From Segatella salivae DSM 15606 (GTDB lineage: Bacteria > Bacteroidota > Bacteroidia > Bacteroidales > Bacteroidaceae), in the NCBI RefSeq assembly GCF_000185845.1, contig NZ_GL629647.1:47930-70888 (forward strand): 22,959 nt of DNA. Direction: 5' to 3'. Position numbers and translations under genes: made by a program. The notes below the pieces were generated by a model, which ran no database searches, was not told the origin of the DNA, and worked only from the letters and a program-made list of their open reading frames with translations. Positions 8,063 to 14,778 of this stretch are shown in pieces; the stretch's first letter is position 1, and every line of letters starts with the position of its first letter.

Positions 8063-8418
8063 TTCTTTATGAAGGTGTGCTTTCAGTGAGCGGTTTAATA
8101 TCGCCTAACGCTATCATCTCATGGCGCACGATATGAAAAGAAATAGCCTTCATTGTAGTGATGCCAATCATGTGTAAAACGATATGGGGCAAAACACGCG
8201 GTAATCTCCGTCGTTTTATGCTGTAAACTACGCCATTTCGCATTGCAAAATGATGCAGTTTGCAGCTTAAAACGGCTTGTTTCTGTAGTCTTAATTTGCT
8301 GGTTTAATCAGTTTTCTCTAATCATTCATACAACATCCTTTTTGTGTTCGTGATTCTTGTTTAGGTATTTTTAGAAAAAAAATAATGGACTTAGTGAATA
8401 ATCTATTTGAAAATCACG
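8063..8418. other. Structured non-coding intergenic region
   Basis: I see no credible gene here. Two structured segments are visible. Just after the pump operon, nested complementary pieces (GAAGG 8071-8075 with CCTTC 8147-8151; TTTCA 8081-8085 with TGAAA near 8134-8138; ATATCG 8098-8103 with CGATAT 8129-8134) could form a long imperfect hairpin. A second, much stronger inverted repeat lies at 8210-8276 and is listed separately. No clear intrinsic terminator with a U-run was found for the operon. Confidence 0.5.
8210..8276. repeat. Large inverted repeat (20-bp stem), possible intergenic repeat element
   Basis: The arms 8210-8229 and 8257-8276 pair over 20 positions with one T-T mismatch (8219/8267) and two G-T wobbles. 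The 27-nt centre holds a smaller hairpin (CATTT 8234-8238 with AAATG 8248-8252). There is only a modest T-rich flank on the plus side, so it is not a textbook terminator. Dispersed palindromic elements of this kind occur between bacterial genes; whether this one is repeated elsewhere in the genome cannot be seen from one window. Confidence 0.6.
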
Positions 8419-8426
8419 TATCTTTG
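8419..8426 (+). promoter_or_regulatory. -7 box upstream of the serpin gene
   Basis: TATCTTTG matches TAnnTTTG. With transcription starting a few bases downstream, an ATG at 8438 would be almost leaderless, whereas the ATG at 8471 has a normal leader of roughly 40 nt. No correctly spaced -33 TTTG was found (TTTG 8406-8409 is too close). Confidence 0.5.
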
Positions 8427-8470
8427 TAGCATAATCAGTGGTGAAAAGAATATCAGAATATAGACAAATT

Positions 8471-9634
8471 ATGAGGAAAATTAAATGGTATATCGTCGCT
8501 TTTGCTTTATTGTTAACTGCTTGTAAGTCTGCAAGTTTACAGGATGAGGCTAAAGGAAAGTATGGGCAGGTGAAACTGAATGATGCAGAACGTGCTGAAG
8601 TTGACAGCATGGTGAATGGTGTGGCCTTTCGTTTGGTTCATGAGATGCAAAAGAATCATGGCAACTTATTGGTCTCTCCACTTGGTCTTTGCTATGCTTT
8701 GAATATGCTCAATGCTGGTGCTGATGGGGCGACACAACGGCAGATAAACCGTGTCTTGGGTCGGAATATATTGGCAGATCGTTTATGTCGCACGATGTTA
8801 TTGGCTGATGCGGCAACAAAAGATGGGCAAGCGAAGGCGCAAAATGATAAAGTAACAACGCTGATTGTTGACAATAGGGTTGATGTTGGTCGCGGAATTG
8901 ACCTGCTGCCAGCTTTTGAAGAGCGCATGAAAGTATGTTATTTTGCTGCAATAGAAGAGGAAAATGAGGCACAAAAGATTATTCTTAGTAACACATTACG
9001 ATTTGATGGAGTGTGGAAAGAGGCTTTTGACTCATCGCAAACTCAAGTAAGTTTGTTCACAACAGCCGAGGGAAAGCAGCAGAAAGTACCGCTGATGAGT
9101 GGGCGGTTTAAGTTAGATTATGCCGAAACAAATGATTATCAATTGGTTAAGATACCATATAATGGTGGCTTTAATCTTTATGTTTTATTGCCTAAAACAG
9201 GAGAAAAGTTAGAATCGATTGTGTCAAAGTTGAATGTGACAACATGGCAACAAGCGCTCAAACAGATACAAATGGCCGATGTAAGTCTATGGTTTCCACG
9301 CTTTAGTACAGCCAAGAAGAATGACATGATAAGTGTGTTGAAGAACTTAGGTGTTAGGGATGCCTTTGACATGCAACTTGCAAACCTTTCAAAAATGACT
9401 TTAGGACAGGCGTATGTTTCAGGAGTTAAGCAAGAGGTTCAAATTGATTTTAACGAACAACGCACTGAAGCTGAGGCCAAAACAACGATGGAAGTAGCTG
9501 TACTTTGTGCTACAGAAGAGCCTAAAAAGAAAGAAATTCAGAGACGATTTGTACGCTGTGACCATCCATTTCTTTATGTGGTGACCAATCGGTTTGGTGC
9601 AATCTGTTTCATCGGTGAGGTTCAACGGTCTTAA
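8471..9634 (+). CDS. Serpin-family serine/cysteine protease inhibitor, lipoprotein
   Basis: From ATG 8471 the protein is 387 residues and starts with a lipoprotein signal (MRKIKWYIVAFALLLTAC, Cys18 lipidated). An in-frame ATG at 8438 would add 11 residues that spoil this signal and would sit at the transcription start, so I prefer 8471. The serpin fold is evident from NLLVSPLGLCYALNMLNAGA, the shutter and central segments, and the C-terminal signature CDHPFLYVVTNRFGAICFIG. The reactive-centre loop begins at E329-Q-R-T332-E-A; counting the canonical 17 residues puts Leu345-Cys346 at P1-P1'. The hinge carries Glu, Lys at P11 and P9 where small residues are usual, and the distal loop is long. 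Bacteroidetes serpins such as Tannerella miropin protect cells from proteases; a similar surface-shield role is inferred. Confidence 0.93.
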   Translation: MRKIKWYIVAFALLLTACKSASLQDEAKGKYGQVKLNDAERAEVDSMVNGVAFRLVHEMQKNHGNLLVSPLGLCYALNMLNAGADGATQRQINRVLGRNILADRLCRTMLLADAATKDGQAKAQNDKVTTLIVDNRVDVGRGIDLLPAFEERMKVCYFAAIEEENEAQKIILSNTLRFDGVWKEAFDSSQTQVSLFTTAEGKQQKVPLMSGRFKLDYAETNDYQLVKIPYNGGFNLYVLLPKTGEKLESIVSKLNVTTWQQALKQIQMADVSLWFPRFSTAKKNDMISVLKNLGVRDAFDMQLANLSKMTLGQAYVSGVKQEVQIDFNEQRTEAEAKTTMEVAVLCATEEPKKKEIQRRFVRCDHPFLYVVTNRFGAICFIGEVQRS

Positions 9635-9646
9635 TATAGTAAGCTT

Positions 9647-10075
9647 ATGAAACAACGATTGGTATTGTGTTTAGTACTCGTCTTATTGTCTTTGCAAGGT
9701 TTTGCCATAGGACAAGAGAAAAAGTTTGTTCGTGTTCATGCGACGAAAACAAAAGGACCGATTTATGAATTCTGTGATACAATGCCCGAATTTCCAGGAG
9801 GTCAGCAGGCAATGTTTAAATTTATAGCTGAACATTTGCGATGGCCGACAACAGAAGTAGAGTGTACTGGCAATTGGAGAGTGGTGATAAAGTTTATTGT
9901 TGAGACTGATGGGACCCTCTCATGTCCCCAATTTGTCTACCGAACGGATATCGAATTTGAGAATGAAGCCCTAAAAGTTTGGCGACTGTTTCCACGATTT
10001 AAGCCTGCTATCAAGGGCGGACGTCCTGTTCGTTGTAGGTTTGTTGTCCCGATAAGATTTAAGGGTTTACAGTGA
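9647..10075 (+). CDS. Small exported TonB C-terminal-domain-like protein
   Basis: The 142-residue protein has an N-terminal hydrophobic signal or anchor (residues 1-22) and then a single domain that matches the Bacteroidetes TonB C-terminal type: the lead-in MPEFPGGQQAMFKFIAEHLR, VVIKFIVETDGTLSCP, then NEALKVWRLFPRFKPAIKGG and a final VPIRF strand. Real TonB proteins carry a longer proline-rich spacer and interact with ExbB/ExbD through the anchor helix; neither the spacer nor neighbouring exbBD is present here. It starts 12 nt after the serpin stop, so the two are probably one transcript. A true energy-transducing role is doubtful; a periplasmic adaptor or binding role is equally possible. 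Confidence 0.8.
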   Translation: MKQRLVLCLVLVLLSLQGFAIGQEKKFVRVHATKTKGPIYEFCDTMPEFPGGQQAMFKFIAEHLRWPTTEVECTGNWRVVIKFIVETDGTLSCPQFVYRTDIEFENEALKVWRLFPRFKPAIKGGRPVRCRFVVPIRFKGLQ

Positions 10076-10125
10076 TTTTGATTTGTTTTGCAAAATGAAA
10101 GTCCGCGTTTCTTGATTTTTTTACC

Positions 10126-10133
10126 TACATTTG
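10126..10133 (+). promoter_or_regulatory. -7 box for the B3/4-domain gene
   Basis: TACATTTG matches TAnnTTTG and ends 8 nt before ATG 10142. This rules against the upstream in-frame ATG at 10088 and would give a very short or absent 5' leader. No good -33 TTTG is seen. Confidence 0.5.
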
Positions 10134-10141
10134 TAGTCATT

Positions 10142-10807
10142 ATGGAAGTTATTGTAAGTAAAGAAATAGAGCAAGTTTGTCCTCACTTCGTAGGAGCTTG
10201 TGTGGAGGCTAAGGTTGAAAACTCTTCTTTTTGCAGTGAATTGTGGGAAGAAATCCATGCAAAGGGTGAGCAGTTTCGTAATAAACTGACTACAGAAACA
10301 CTAAAAGATATTAGTGGAATTGCAGCAACCCGTCGCGTTTATCGCGCTTGTGGAAAAGATCCTTCGCGTTATCGTCCTGCCGCAGAAGCCTTGATTCGCA
10401 GAATGTTACAAGGCAAAAAACTCTATCAAATAGATACTTTGGTAGACTTAATCAACTTGGCTTCAATCGCCTTTGGGTATAGTTTAGGTGGTTTTGATGC
10501 AGATAAGATTGTGGGAAATCAATTGACTTTGGGCGTTGGTAGAGCTGAAGAACCTTATGAGGGGATAGGGCGTGGTCCATTGAATATTGAAGATTTGCCT
10601 GTATATCGCGATAAAATAGGGGGTATTGGAACGCCAACGAGTGACCATGAACGCACGAAAATAACAGCTCAAACGACGCATCTCTTGGTGCTTGTCAATG
10701 GATATGATGGCAATGAAGATGCTGTTCGGTCTACTGCTTTGTATGTACAAGCGTTGCTTCGAAAGTATGCTTGCAGTGATGGGGGCACGTTCTTTGTCTA
10801 TAAATAA
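10142..10807 (+). CDS. Stand-alone B3/4 tRNA-binding domain protein
   Basis: From ATG 10142 this is a 221-residue cytosolic protein related to the B3/B4 domain of phenylalanyl-tRNA synthetase beta chain (PF03483). Visible family features are the region RVYRACGKDPSRYRPAAEAL, followed by LVDLINLASIAFGYSLGGFD and the late stretch with IGGIGTPTSDHERTKIT. Free-standing members are widespread and are thought to act in editing or recognition of aminoacyl-tRNA or related molecules, but their role is not settled. The longer reading from ATG 10088 adds 18 residues upstream of and across the promoter box and is not preferred. Confidence 0.85.
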   Translation: MEVIVSKEIEQVCPHFVGACVEAKVENSSFCSELWEEIHAKGEQFRNKLTTETLKDISGIAATRRVYRACGKDPSRYRPAAEALIRRMLQGKKLYQIDTLVDLINLASIAFGYSLGGFDADKIVGNQLTLGVGRAEEPYEGIGRGPLNIEDLPVYRDKIGGIGTPTSDHERTKITAQTTHLLVLVNGYDGNEDAVRSTALYVQALLRKYACSDGGTFFVYK

Positions 10808-10820
10808 AATCAAACAAAAT

Positions 10821-10851
10821 TTTGTTGGATGTGATAAAATCATTAAATTTG
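10821..10851 (+). promoter_or_regulatory. Consensus Bacteroidetes promoter for the outer-membrane protein/recR run
   Basis: TTTG at 10821-10824, a 19-nt spacer and TAAATTTG at 10844-10851 match both the -33 and -7 elements. The start codon at 10912 is 60 nt downstream, leaving a leader of about 50 nt. This is one of three promoters in the window with both boxes correctly spaced. Confidence 0.75.
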
Positions 10852-10911
10852 CACTATTACTCCATATTATTTGAATCAAACAATTAGAGTTTTATAAGGA
10901 AAAGAAGAATT

Positions 10912-11397
10912 ATGAAAAAGAAAATTATTTTATTGTTCACGGCATTACTGATGACAATCTCAGCCAATGCACAGTTTGAAGAAGGTAAGCTTTATGCAGG
11001 AGCATCATTGACTGGTTTGAATTTAAGCTACAATGGAGCTAATGAACTGAATCTTGGTGTTCAGGCAAAGTTAGGATATATGGTAGCCGATGAATTGATG
11101 TTGTTAGGCAATGCGGGTATACAGACAAGCTCAAGTCATGTGACTCCAAACAGCTTTTCATTAGGTGTTGGCGGACGATATTATATCGAACAGAATGGAA
11201 TCTACCTCGGAGTAAATGCTAAATACATTCATTCTAAGGGATATAATGACTTTATGCCGGGTGTAGAAGTGGGTTATGCTTTCTTCTTAAGTCATACAGT
11301 TACCCTTGAGCCGGCTATCTACTATGATCAAAGTCTCAAGGATCACAGCCAGTATTCTACAATTGGTTTGAAGGTGGGTATAGGCGTTTATCTCTAA
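10912..11397 (+). CDS. Small outer-membrane beta-barrel protein
   Basis: The 161-residue protein has a clear signal peptide (MKKKIILLFTALLMTISANA, cleaved before QFEEGK) and then alternating strands with aromatic ends, such as GKLYAGASLTGLNLSYNG and FSLGVGGRYYIEQNGIYLGV, ending IGLKVGIGVYL. This is the pattern of an eight-stranded OmpA/OmpX-like barrel of the Bacteroidetes porin-family type. It lies 5 nt upstream of recR and shares its consensus promoter, although any functional link to recombination is unlikely. Function unknown; a structural or adhesion role is possible. Confidence 0.85.
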   Translation: MKKKIILLFTALLMTISANAQFEEGKLYAGASLTGLNLSYNGANELNLGVQAKLGYMVADELMLLGNAGIQTSSSHVTPNSFSLGVGGRYYIEQNGIYLGVNAKYIHSKGYNDFMPGVEVGYAFFLSHTVTLEPAIYYDQSLKDHSQYSTIGLKVGIGVYL

Positions 11398-11402
11398 GAT
11401 CT

Positions 11403-12014
11403 ATGTCAGATAAATACCCTTCTTCACTCTTAGAGAAGGCTGTAAGCGAGTTTTCCAAGCTACCAGGTATAGGGCGCAAGTCAGCATTGCGCCTTGTATT
11501 GTATATGCTTCGACGTGAAAATGAAGAAGTAGATGCCTTTAGTGAGGCCATCACTACACTCAAACACGAGGTGAAATACTGCAAAGTATGTCATAATATC
11601 AGTGATACGGAAGTCTGTCCGATATGTTCTGATGTTAGAAGAGACGCCACAACAATCTGTGTAGTGGAGAATATTCAAGACGTAATGGCCATAGAAAAGA
11701 CCCAGCAATATAATGGGTTATACCATGTGTTGGGCGGAATTATTTCGCCGATGGATGGTATTGGGCCGAACGATATAGAGATTTCATCACTTGTAGAACG
11801 TGTAAAGACGGGCAAAATAAAGGAAGTTATTCTTGCATTGAGTTCTACAATGGAAGGTGATACGACAAATTTCTTTATCTCACGAAAGCTTGCTGATTTC
11901 GATGTTGCTATCAGTGTGATTGCCCGAGGCATTTCTGTTGGCGACGAATTAGAGTATACTGATGAGGTGACGCTTGGTCGTTCAATCATCAATCGAACTC
12001 CTTTTAAACAATGA
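11403..12014 (+). CDS. recR: Recombination mediator RecR
   Basis: RecR works with RecO and RecF to load RecA at single-strand gaps. The 203-residue length is normal. An N-terminal helix-hairpin-helix (LPGIGRKSALRL at 20-31) is followed by a four-Cys zinc finger (Cys60, 63, 72, 75) and a Toprim domain starting at about residue 84 (ICVVENIQDVMAIE), ending with the conserved Walker-like ARGISVGDELEYTD region and GRSIINRTPF. It is translated from the same transcript as the preceding barrel gene and is followed 17 nt later by a membrane protein gene. Confidence 0.97.
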   Translation: MSDKYPSSLLEKAVSEFSKLPGIGRKSALRLVLYMLRRENEEVDAFSEAITTLKHEVKYCKVCHNISDTEVCPICSDVRRDATTICVVENIQDVMAIEKTQQYNGLYHVLGGIISPMDGIGPNDIEISSLVERVKTGKIKEVILALSSTMEGDTTNFFISRKLADFDVAISVIARGISVGDELEYTDEVTLGRSIINRTPFKQ

Positions 12015-12031
12015 ACAGTACTTATTAAACG

Positions 12032-12475
12032 ATGAAACGTATACAAAAGATACTCCAAATTAATTATTTTCTTAACCTCATTATAGTCTTATTGTGGATT
12101 GTTCTCAATGAAAACGATGTGTTTAATATCGTTGGATCTGCACATGAAAACACTAATTCAGACTTTCTTTCTGCCTCAATAATGGAGGTTATTACCATTT
12201 GTTTTATTCCTGTTTCCTTACGATTGTTTAAGTTTGGAGCTATTCGTCAAGCCATAAAAGACGATAAAACTCCACTTTTGAATACGTTTTTTGCCTATTC
12301 ATTAGTGAGACTTGAAATGCTGCTTATGCCGATGTTGGTTAATGCTGTGCTTTATTATGTCTTCATGAATGTTGCTTTTGGCTATATGGCCATTATCCTT
12401 TTTCTGTCTACTCTCTTTATTTTTCCTACGCAAGAACGTTGTGAACAGGAATACAATACTATCATTCAATCCTAA
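12032..12475 (+). CDS. Four-helix inner-membrane protein of unknown function
   Basis: The 147-residue protein has four hydrophobic segments, roughly at residues 10-28 (FLNLIIVLLWIVL), 48-66 (IMEVITICFIPVSLRLF), 88-108 (LVRLEMLLMPMLVNAVLYYVF) and 112-132 (AFGYMAIILFLSTLFIF), with short polar termini. I do not recognise a catalytic motif. It lies 17 nt after recR and 20 nt before the glycosyltransferase, so it is likely in the same operon. A helper role for the membrane-associated glycosyltransferase is possible but is only a context inference. Confidence 0.75.
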   Translation: MKRIQKILQINYFLNLIIVLLWIVLNENDVFNIVGSAHENTNSDFLSASIMEVITICFIPVSLRLFKFGAIRQAIKDDKTPLLNTFFAYSLVRLEMLLMPMLVNAVLYYVFMNVAFGYMAIILFLSTLFIFPTQERCEQEYNTIIQS

Positions 12476-12495
12476 GTTTTCAGCCTTTGTGACGC

Positions 12496-13677
12496 GTGAT
12501 TCAGCTCTCGATAATAATCGTTAACTATAATGTGAAGTACTATTTAGCACAATGTCTCCATTCACTTTGTCGTGCTTTGGAGGGGTTGAATGCCGAGATT
12601 CTTGTTGTTGATAACCACTCCTCAGACGATAGTATCACTTATTTGAAGGCGCATTTTCCTGCAGTTCGTTACATTGAAAATCGTGAAAACATGGGCTTTG
12701 CACGTGCAAATAACATTGCAATTGAGCAGAGTCGGGGAGAATATGTGCTTTTATTGAATCCCGATACAATAGTGGGTGAGGGTGTGTTGAAAGCCGTTTT
12801 ATCTTTCATGGAGTGTCATCCCAAGGCGGGAGCAGCAGGAGTTTGCATGCTCAAAGCAGACGGAAGTTGTGCCAAAGAGAGTCGACGTGGACTGCCTACT
12901 CCCATGACAGCACTTTATAAAATGAGTGGGCTTAGCAGGTTGTTCCCTAATAATAAGAGGTTAGCGCATTACTATATGGGAGGTATTTCGTGGGATATGC
13001 CTCACCAAATTGAGGTTGTCAGTGGGGCCTTTTGTTTTCTTCGGCGTGAAGCTTTGTTACAAGTGGGGATGTTGGATGACGATTATTTCATGTATGGAGA
13101 AGACATAGAACTCAGTTGTCAGTTGCTTTTGAGAGGGTGGGAGAATTGGTATTTGCCACTAAAAATACTGCATTATAAAGGCGAAAGCACTGCAATGACT
13201 TCCTATCGCTATGTGCATCGGTTTTATAAAGCCATGCTAATCTATATCCGAAAGCATTATGGTGTCGTTTCGTTTGCAGCCTATTTCTTGAAAATAGCCA
13301 TTGTTTTTAAAGCCTTAATGGTTGTTGTTCGCCAGACTGTTCATAAGCTTTTGTATTCTATTGGCATATCATTTCAGCAGAAGAAACGCCGTTCATATTA
13401 TGTCTTTATTGGGCAAAGTGCGATGCTTGATGACTGCCAAAAGATAGCCAAGAACCATGGTTTGTCTGCTCTTTTCATAGAAGGCAGTCCAACAAATATG
13501 CCCGTTATTCCAGAAAAGAGAGATTTTTCACTTACTTATCTCGTTTATGATATGGACGTTTTCGACTATACTTTTGTGTTGAATGATATGGCTTCGCGTG
13601 CAAATGAAGGCTATTCTATGGGAACATATGCATCAAAAATATTAATCACTGAAGATAAAGTCATATATGGAAAGTAA
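12496..13677 (+). CDS. Family-2 glycosyltransferase, membrane-associated
   Basis: The 393-residue protein starts with GTG (12496); this start keeps the first beta strand (IQLSIIIVNYNVKYY) intact. The GT-A fold shows VVDN (Asp39), ENMGFARANNIAI, the metal-binding NPD at 88-90 and the acceptor-side motif YGEDIELSCQLLLRGW. This is the rhamnosyltransferase-like GT2 branch used in cell-surface polysaccharide or glycolipid assembly. A hydrophobic segment near residues 260-275 is followed by about 100 residues of unassigned C-terminal region. The last 11 nt overlap the acetyltransferase gene. Sugar donor and acceptor cannot be inferred. Confidence 0.88.
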   Translation: MIQLSIIIVNYNVKYYLAQCLHSLCRALEGLNAEILVVDNHSSDDSITYLKAHFPAVRYIENRENMGFARANNIAIEQSRGEYVLLLNPDTIVGEGVLKAVLSFMECHPKAGAAGVCMLKADGSCAKESRRGLPTPMTALYKMSGLSRLFPNNKRLAHYYMGGISWDMPHQIEVVSGAFCFLRREALLQVGMLDDDYFMYGEDIELSCQLLLRGWENWYLPLKILHYKGESTAMTSYRYVHRFYKAMLIYIRKHYGVVSFAAYFLKIAIVFKALMVVVRQTVHKLLYSIGISFQQKKRRSYYVFIGQSAMLDDCQKIAKNHGLSALFIEGSPTNMPVIPEKRDFSLTYLVYDMDVFDYTFVLNDMASRANEGYSMGTYASKILITEDKVIYGK

Positions 13678-14176
13678 CAAAGTGAGACTCAGAGCCATGG
13701 AGCCTGAAGACTTAGACCTGCTTTATGAGATTGAGAATGATATTGAAACATGGCATGTTGGGGCTGTAAACGTGCCCTATTCGCGTTATCTTTTACATGA
13801 TTATATTGCTCATGCGACGGGAGATATCTATGCAGATCGTCAGCTCAGACTTATCATTGAAGATAAAAAAGGGAATAGTGTTGGACTGATAGATTTGGTA
13901 GATTTTGACCCACAACACAGCAGAGCAGAGGTCGGAATCATTCTTCAAACGAAGCATCGCCGGCGTGGTTATGCCACAGAGGCAATGAAACTCATCTTGG
14001 ATTATGCACGAAAAGTGGTCCATCTTCATCAAGTTTATGCTATTGTCTCTGTCAATAATCAACCTTCTTTGAATCTACTTAAATCGTTGGGTTTCAGGGA
14101 ATACACGACAATGAAAGACTGGTTGCGCGAAGATAATTGTTTCGTTGATGCACAATTGCTACAATATTTTTTGTAA
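13667..14176 (+). CDS. GNAT-family N-acetyltransferase (SpeG/RimJ-like)
   Basis: The 169-residue protein has the GNAT fold: N-terminal VRLRAMEPEDLDLLYEIEND, the strand VGLIDLVDFD, and the acetyl-CoA pyrophosphate loop R98-R-R-G101-Y-A103 followed by a helix, then the C-terminal VNNQPSLNLLKSLGF segment. The overall pattern is closest to the spermidine/ribosomal-protein acetyltransferase group. The ATG lies inside the end of the glycosyltransferase gene (11-nt overlap), so the two are translationally coupled and might modify related surface or sugar substrates. The substrate is unknown. Confidence 0.88.
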   Translation: MESNKVRLRAMEPEDLDLLYEIENDIETWHVGAVNVPYSRYLLHDYIAHATGDIYADRQLRLIIEDKKGNSVGLIDLVDFDPQHSRAEVGIILQTKHRRRGYATEAMKLILDYARKVVHLHQVYAIVSVNNQPSLNLLKSLGFREYTTMKDWLREDNCFVDAQLLQYFL

Positions 14177-14192
14177 AAAAGGTGTAGAAAGG

Positions 14193-14224
14193 TTTGCAAG
14201 AATAAAAATTTATCCTTACCTTTG
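14193..14224 (+). promoter_or_regulatory. Consensus promoter for the tRNA-Asp pair
   Basis: TTTG at 14193-14196, a 20-nt spacer and TACCTTTG at 14217-14224 match both Bacteroidetes elements exactly. It lies between the acetyltransferase stop and the first tRNA, giving a leader of roughly 20 nt. Confidence 0.8.
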
Positions 14225-14251
14225 CACACGCAATTCAGAACAAGGTGCCAT

Positions 14252-14328
14252 GGTGCGTTAGTTCAGTTGGTTAGAATGCCTGCCTGTCACGCAGGAGGTC
14301 ACGAGTTCGAGTCTCGTACGCACCGCCA
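14252..14328 (+). tRNA. tRNA-Asp (GTC), first copy, with encoded CCA
   Basis: A complete cloverleaf is visible: acceptor arms GGTGCGT and ACGCACC, D arm GTTC...GGTTAGA, anticodon stem CCTGC/GCAGG with loop CTGTCAC giving anticodon GTC, a T arm with GTTCGAGTC and discriminator G14325. The next three bases (14326-14328) are CCA, so this copy encodes its 3' end. Sequences on either side can pair (14232-14245 with 14333-14344), extending the acceptor stem in the precursor. Confidence 0.97.
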
Positions 14329-14352
14329 TCATCCTTGTTGAATTAGCACATT

Positions 14353-14426
14353 GGTGCGTTAGTTCAGTTGGTTAGAATGCCTGCCTGTCACGCAGGAGGT
14401 CACGAGTTCGAGTCTCGTACGCACCG
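14353..14426 (+). tRNA. tRNA-Asp (GTC), second copy, no encoded CCA
   Basis: Base-for-base identical to the first copy over all 74 nt, separated from it by a 27-nt spacer (counting from discriminator base). It is followed by CAA instead of CCA, so its 3' end must be completed by nucleotidyltransferase. It is the last gene before an intrinsic terminator. Confidence 0.97.
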
Positions 14427-14428
14427 CA

Positions 14429-14459
14429 AACCTCATTGCTCTTGCAATGAGGTTTTTTT
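14429..14459 (+). terminator. Intrinsic terminator of the tRNA-Asp transcript
   Basis: A perfect 11-bp stem (14429-14439 with 14444-14454) with a TCTT loop is followed directly by a run of T to 14459. This is the clearest intrinsic terminator in the window. Confidence 0.92.
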
Positions 14460-14778
14460 ATGCTTATAGGCAATAGGCAACTTGAAGTCAATGCTTTTGT
14501 GAAATAAAATAGTGCATTTCATAAGACAAAAGCAGTCACTTTACGCAGTAAAAGGATAGGAATGGTATTGTGTTTTGAGGCATCTTGTGTTTTAAGATGT
14601 AGCGGAATGTAAATCAATGTGTTGCGATTTTGATAGAAAAGAAAAATACTTTATGCGTTTCTCCCTAAAATATTGTGTGGCGCATAAAGTTATATGGCGT
14701 AATAAAGTTTGTGATAATGGCCCTGCAATTATATGTTTATACGTGTAGGATGCAATTTAATTAAACGCTGTTTAAGAC
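14460..14778. other. Non-coding spacer with several hairpins
   Basis: No gene was recognised. Visible structures are a hairpin at 14492-14534 (TGCTTTTGT pairing with ACAAAAGCA, with GAAAT/ATTTC inside), a small hairpin at 14581-14599 (CATCTT/AAGATG), and the inverted repeat at 14648-14690, which I list as a likely minus-strand terminator. Confidence 0.5.
14632..14690 (-). terminator. Possible terminator for the minus-strand envelope cluster
   Basis: The arms ACTTTATGCG (14648-14657) and CGCATAAAGT (14681-14690) are perfectly complementary over 10 bp with a 23-nt loop. On the minus strand the stem is followed by ATTTTTCTTTTC, a U-rich tail. It lies about 90 nt after the stop of the 84-residue gene. 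The long loop lowers confidence. Confidence 0.45.

Noticed and set aside
8438..8470. In-frame upstream ATG giving a longer serpin
   Set aside because: It lies next to the predicted transcription start and would prepend 11 polar residues that spoil the lipoprotein signal starting at 8471.
10086..10095. Palindrome TTTTGCAAAA as a terminator after the TonB-like gene
   Set aside because: A ten-base self-complementary run with no loop cannot form a proper terminator hairpin, and the T-rich stretch lies further downstream.
14252..14426. Tandem tRNA-Asp copies as a possible attachment site for an integrated element
   Set aside because: tRNA genes are common integration sites, but no integrase, no mobile genes and no partial tRNA 3' end repeats were seen on either side.
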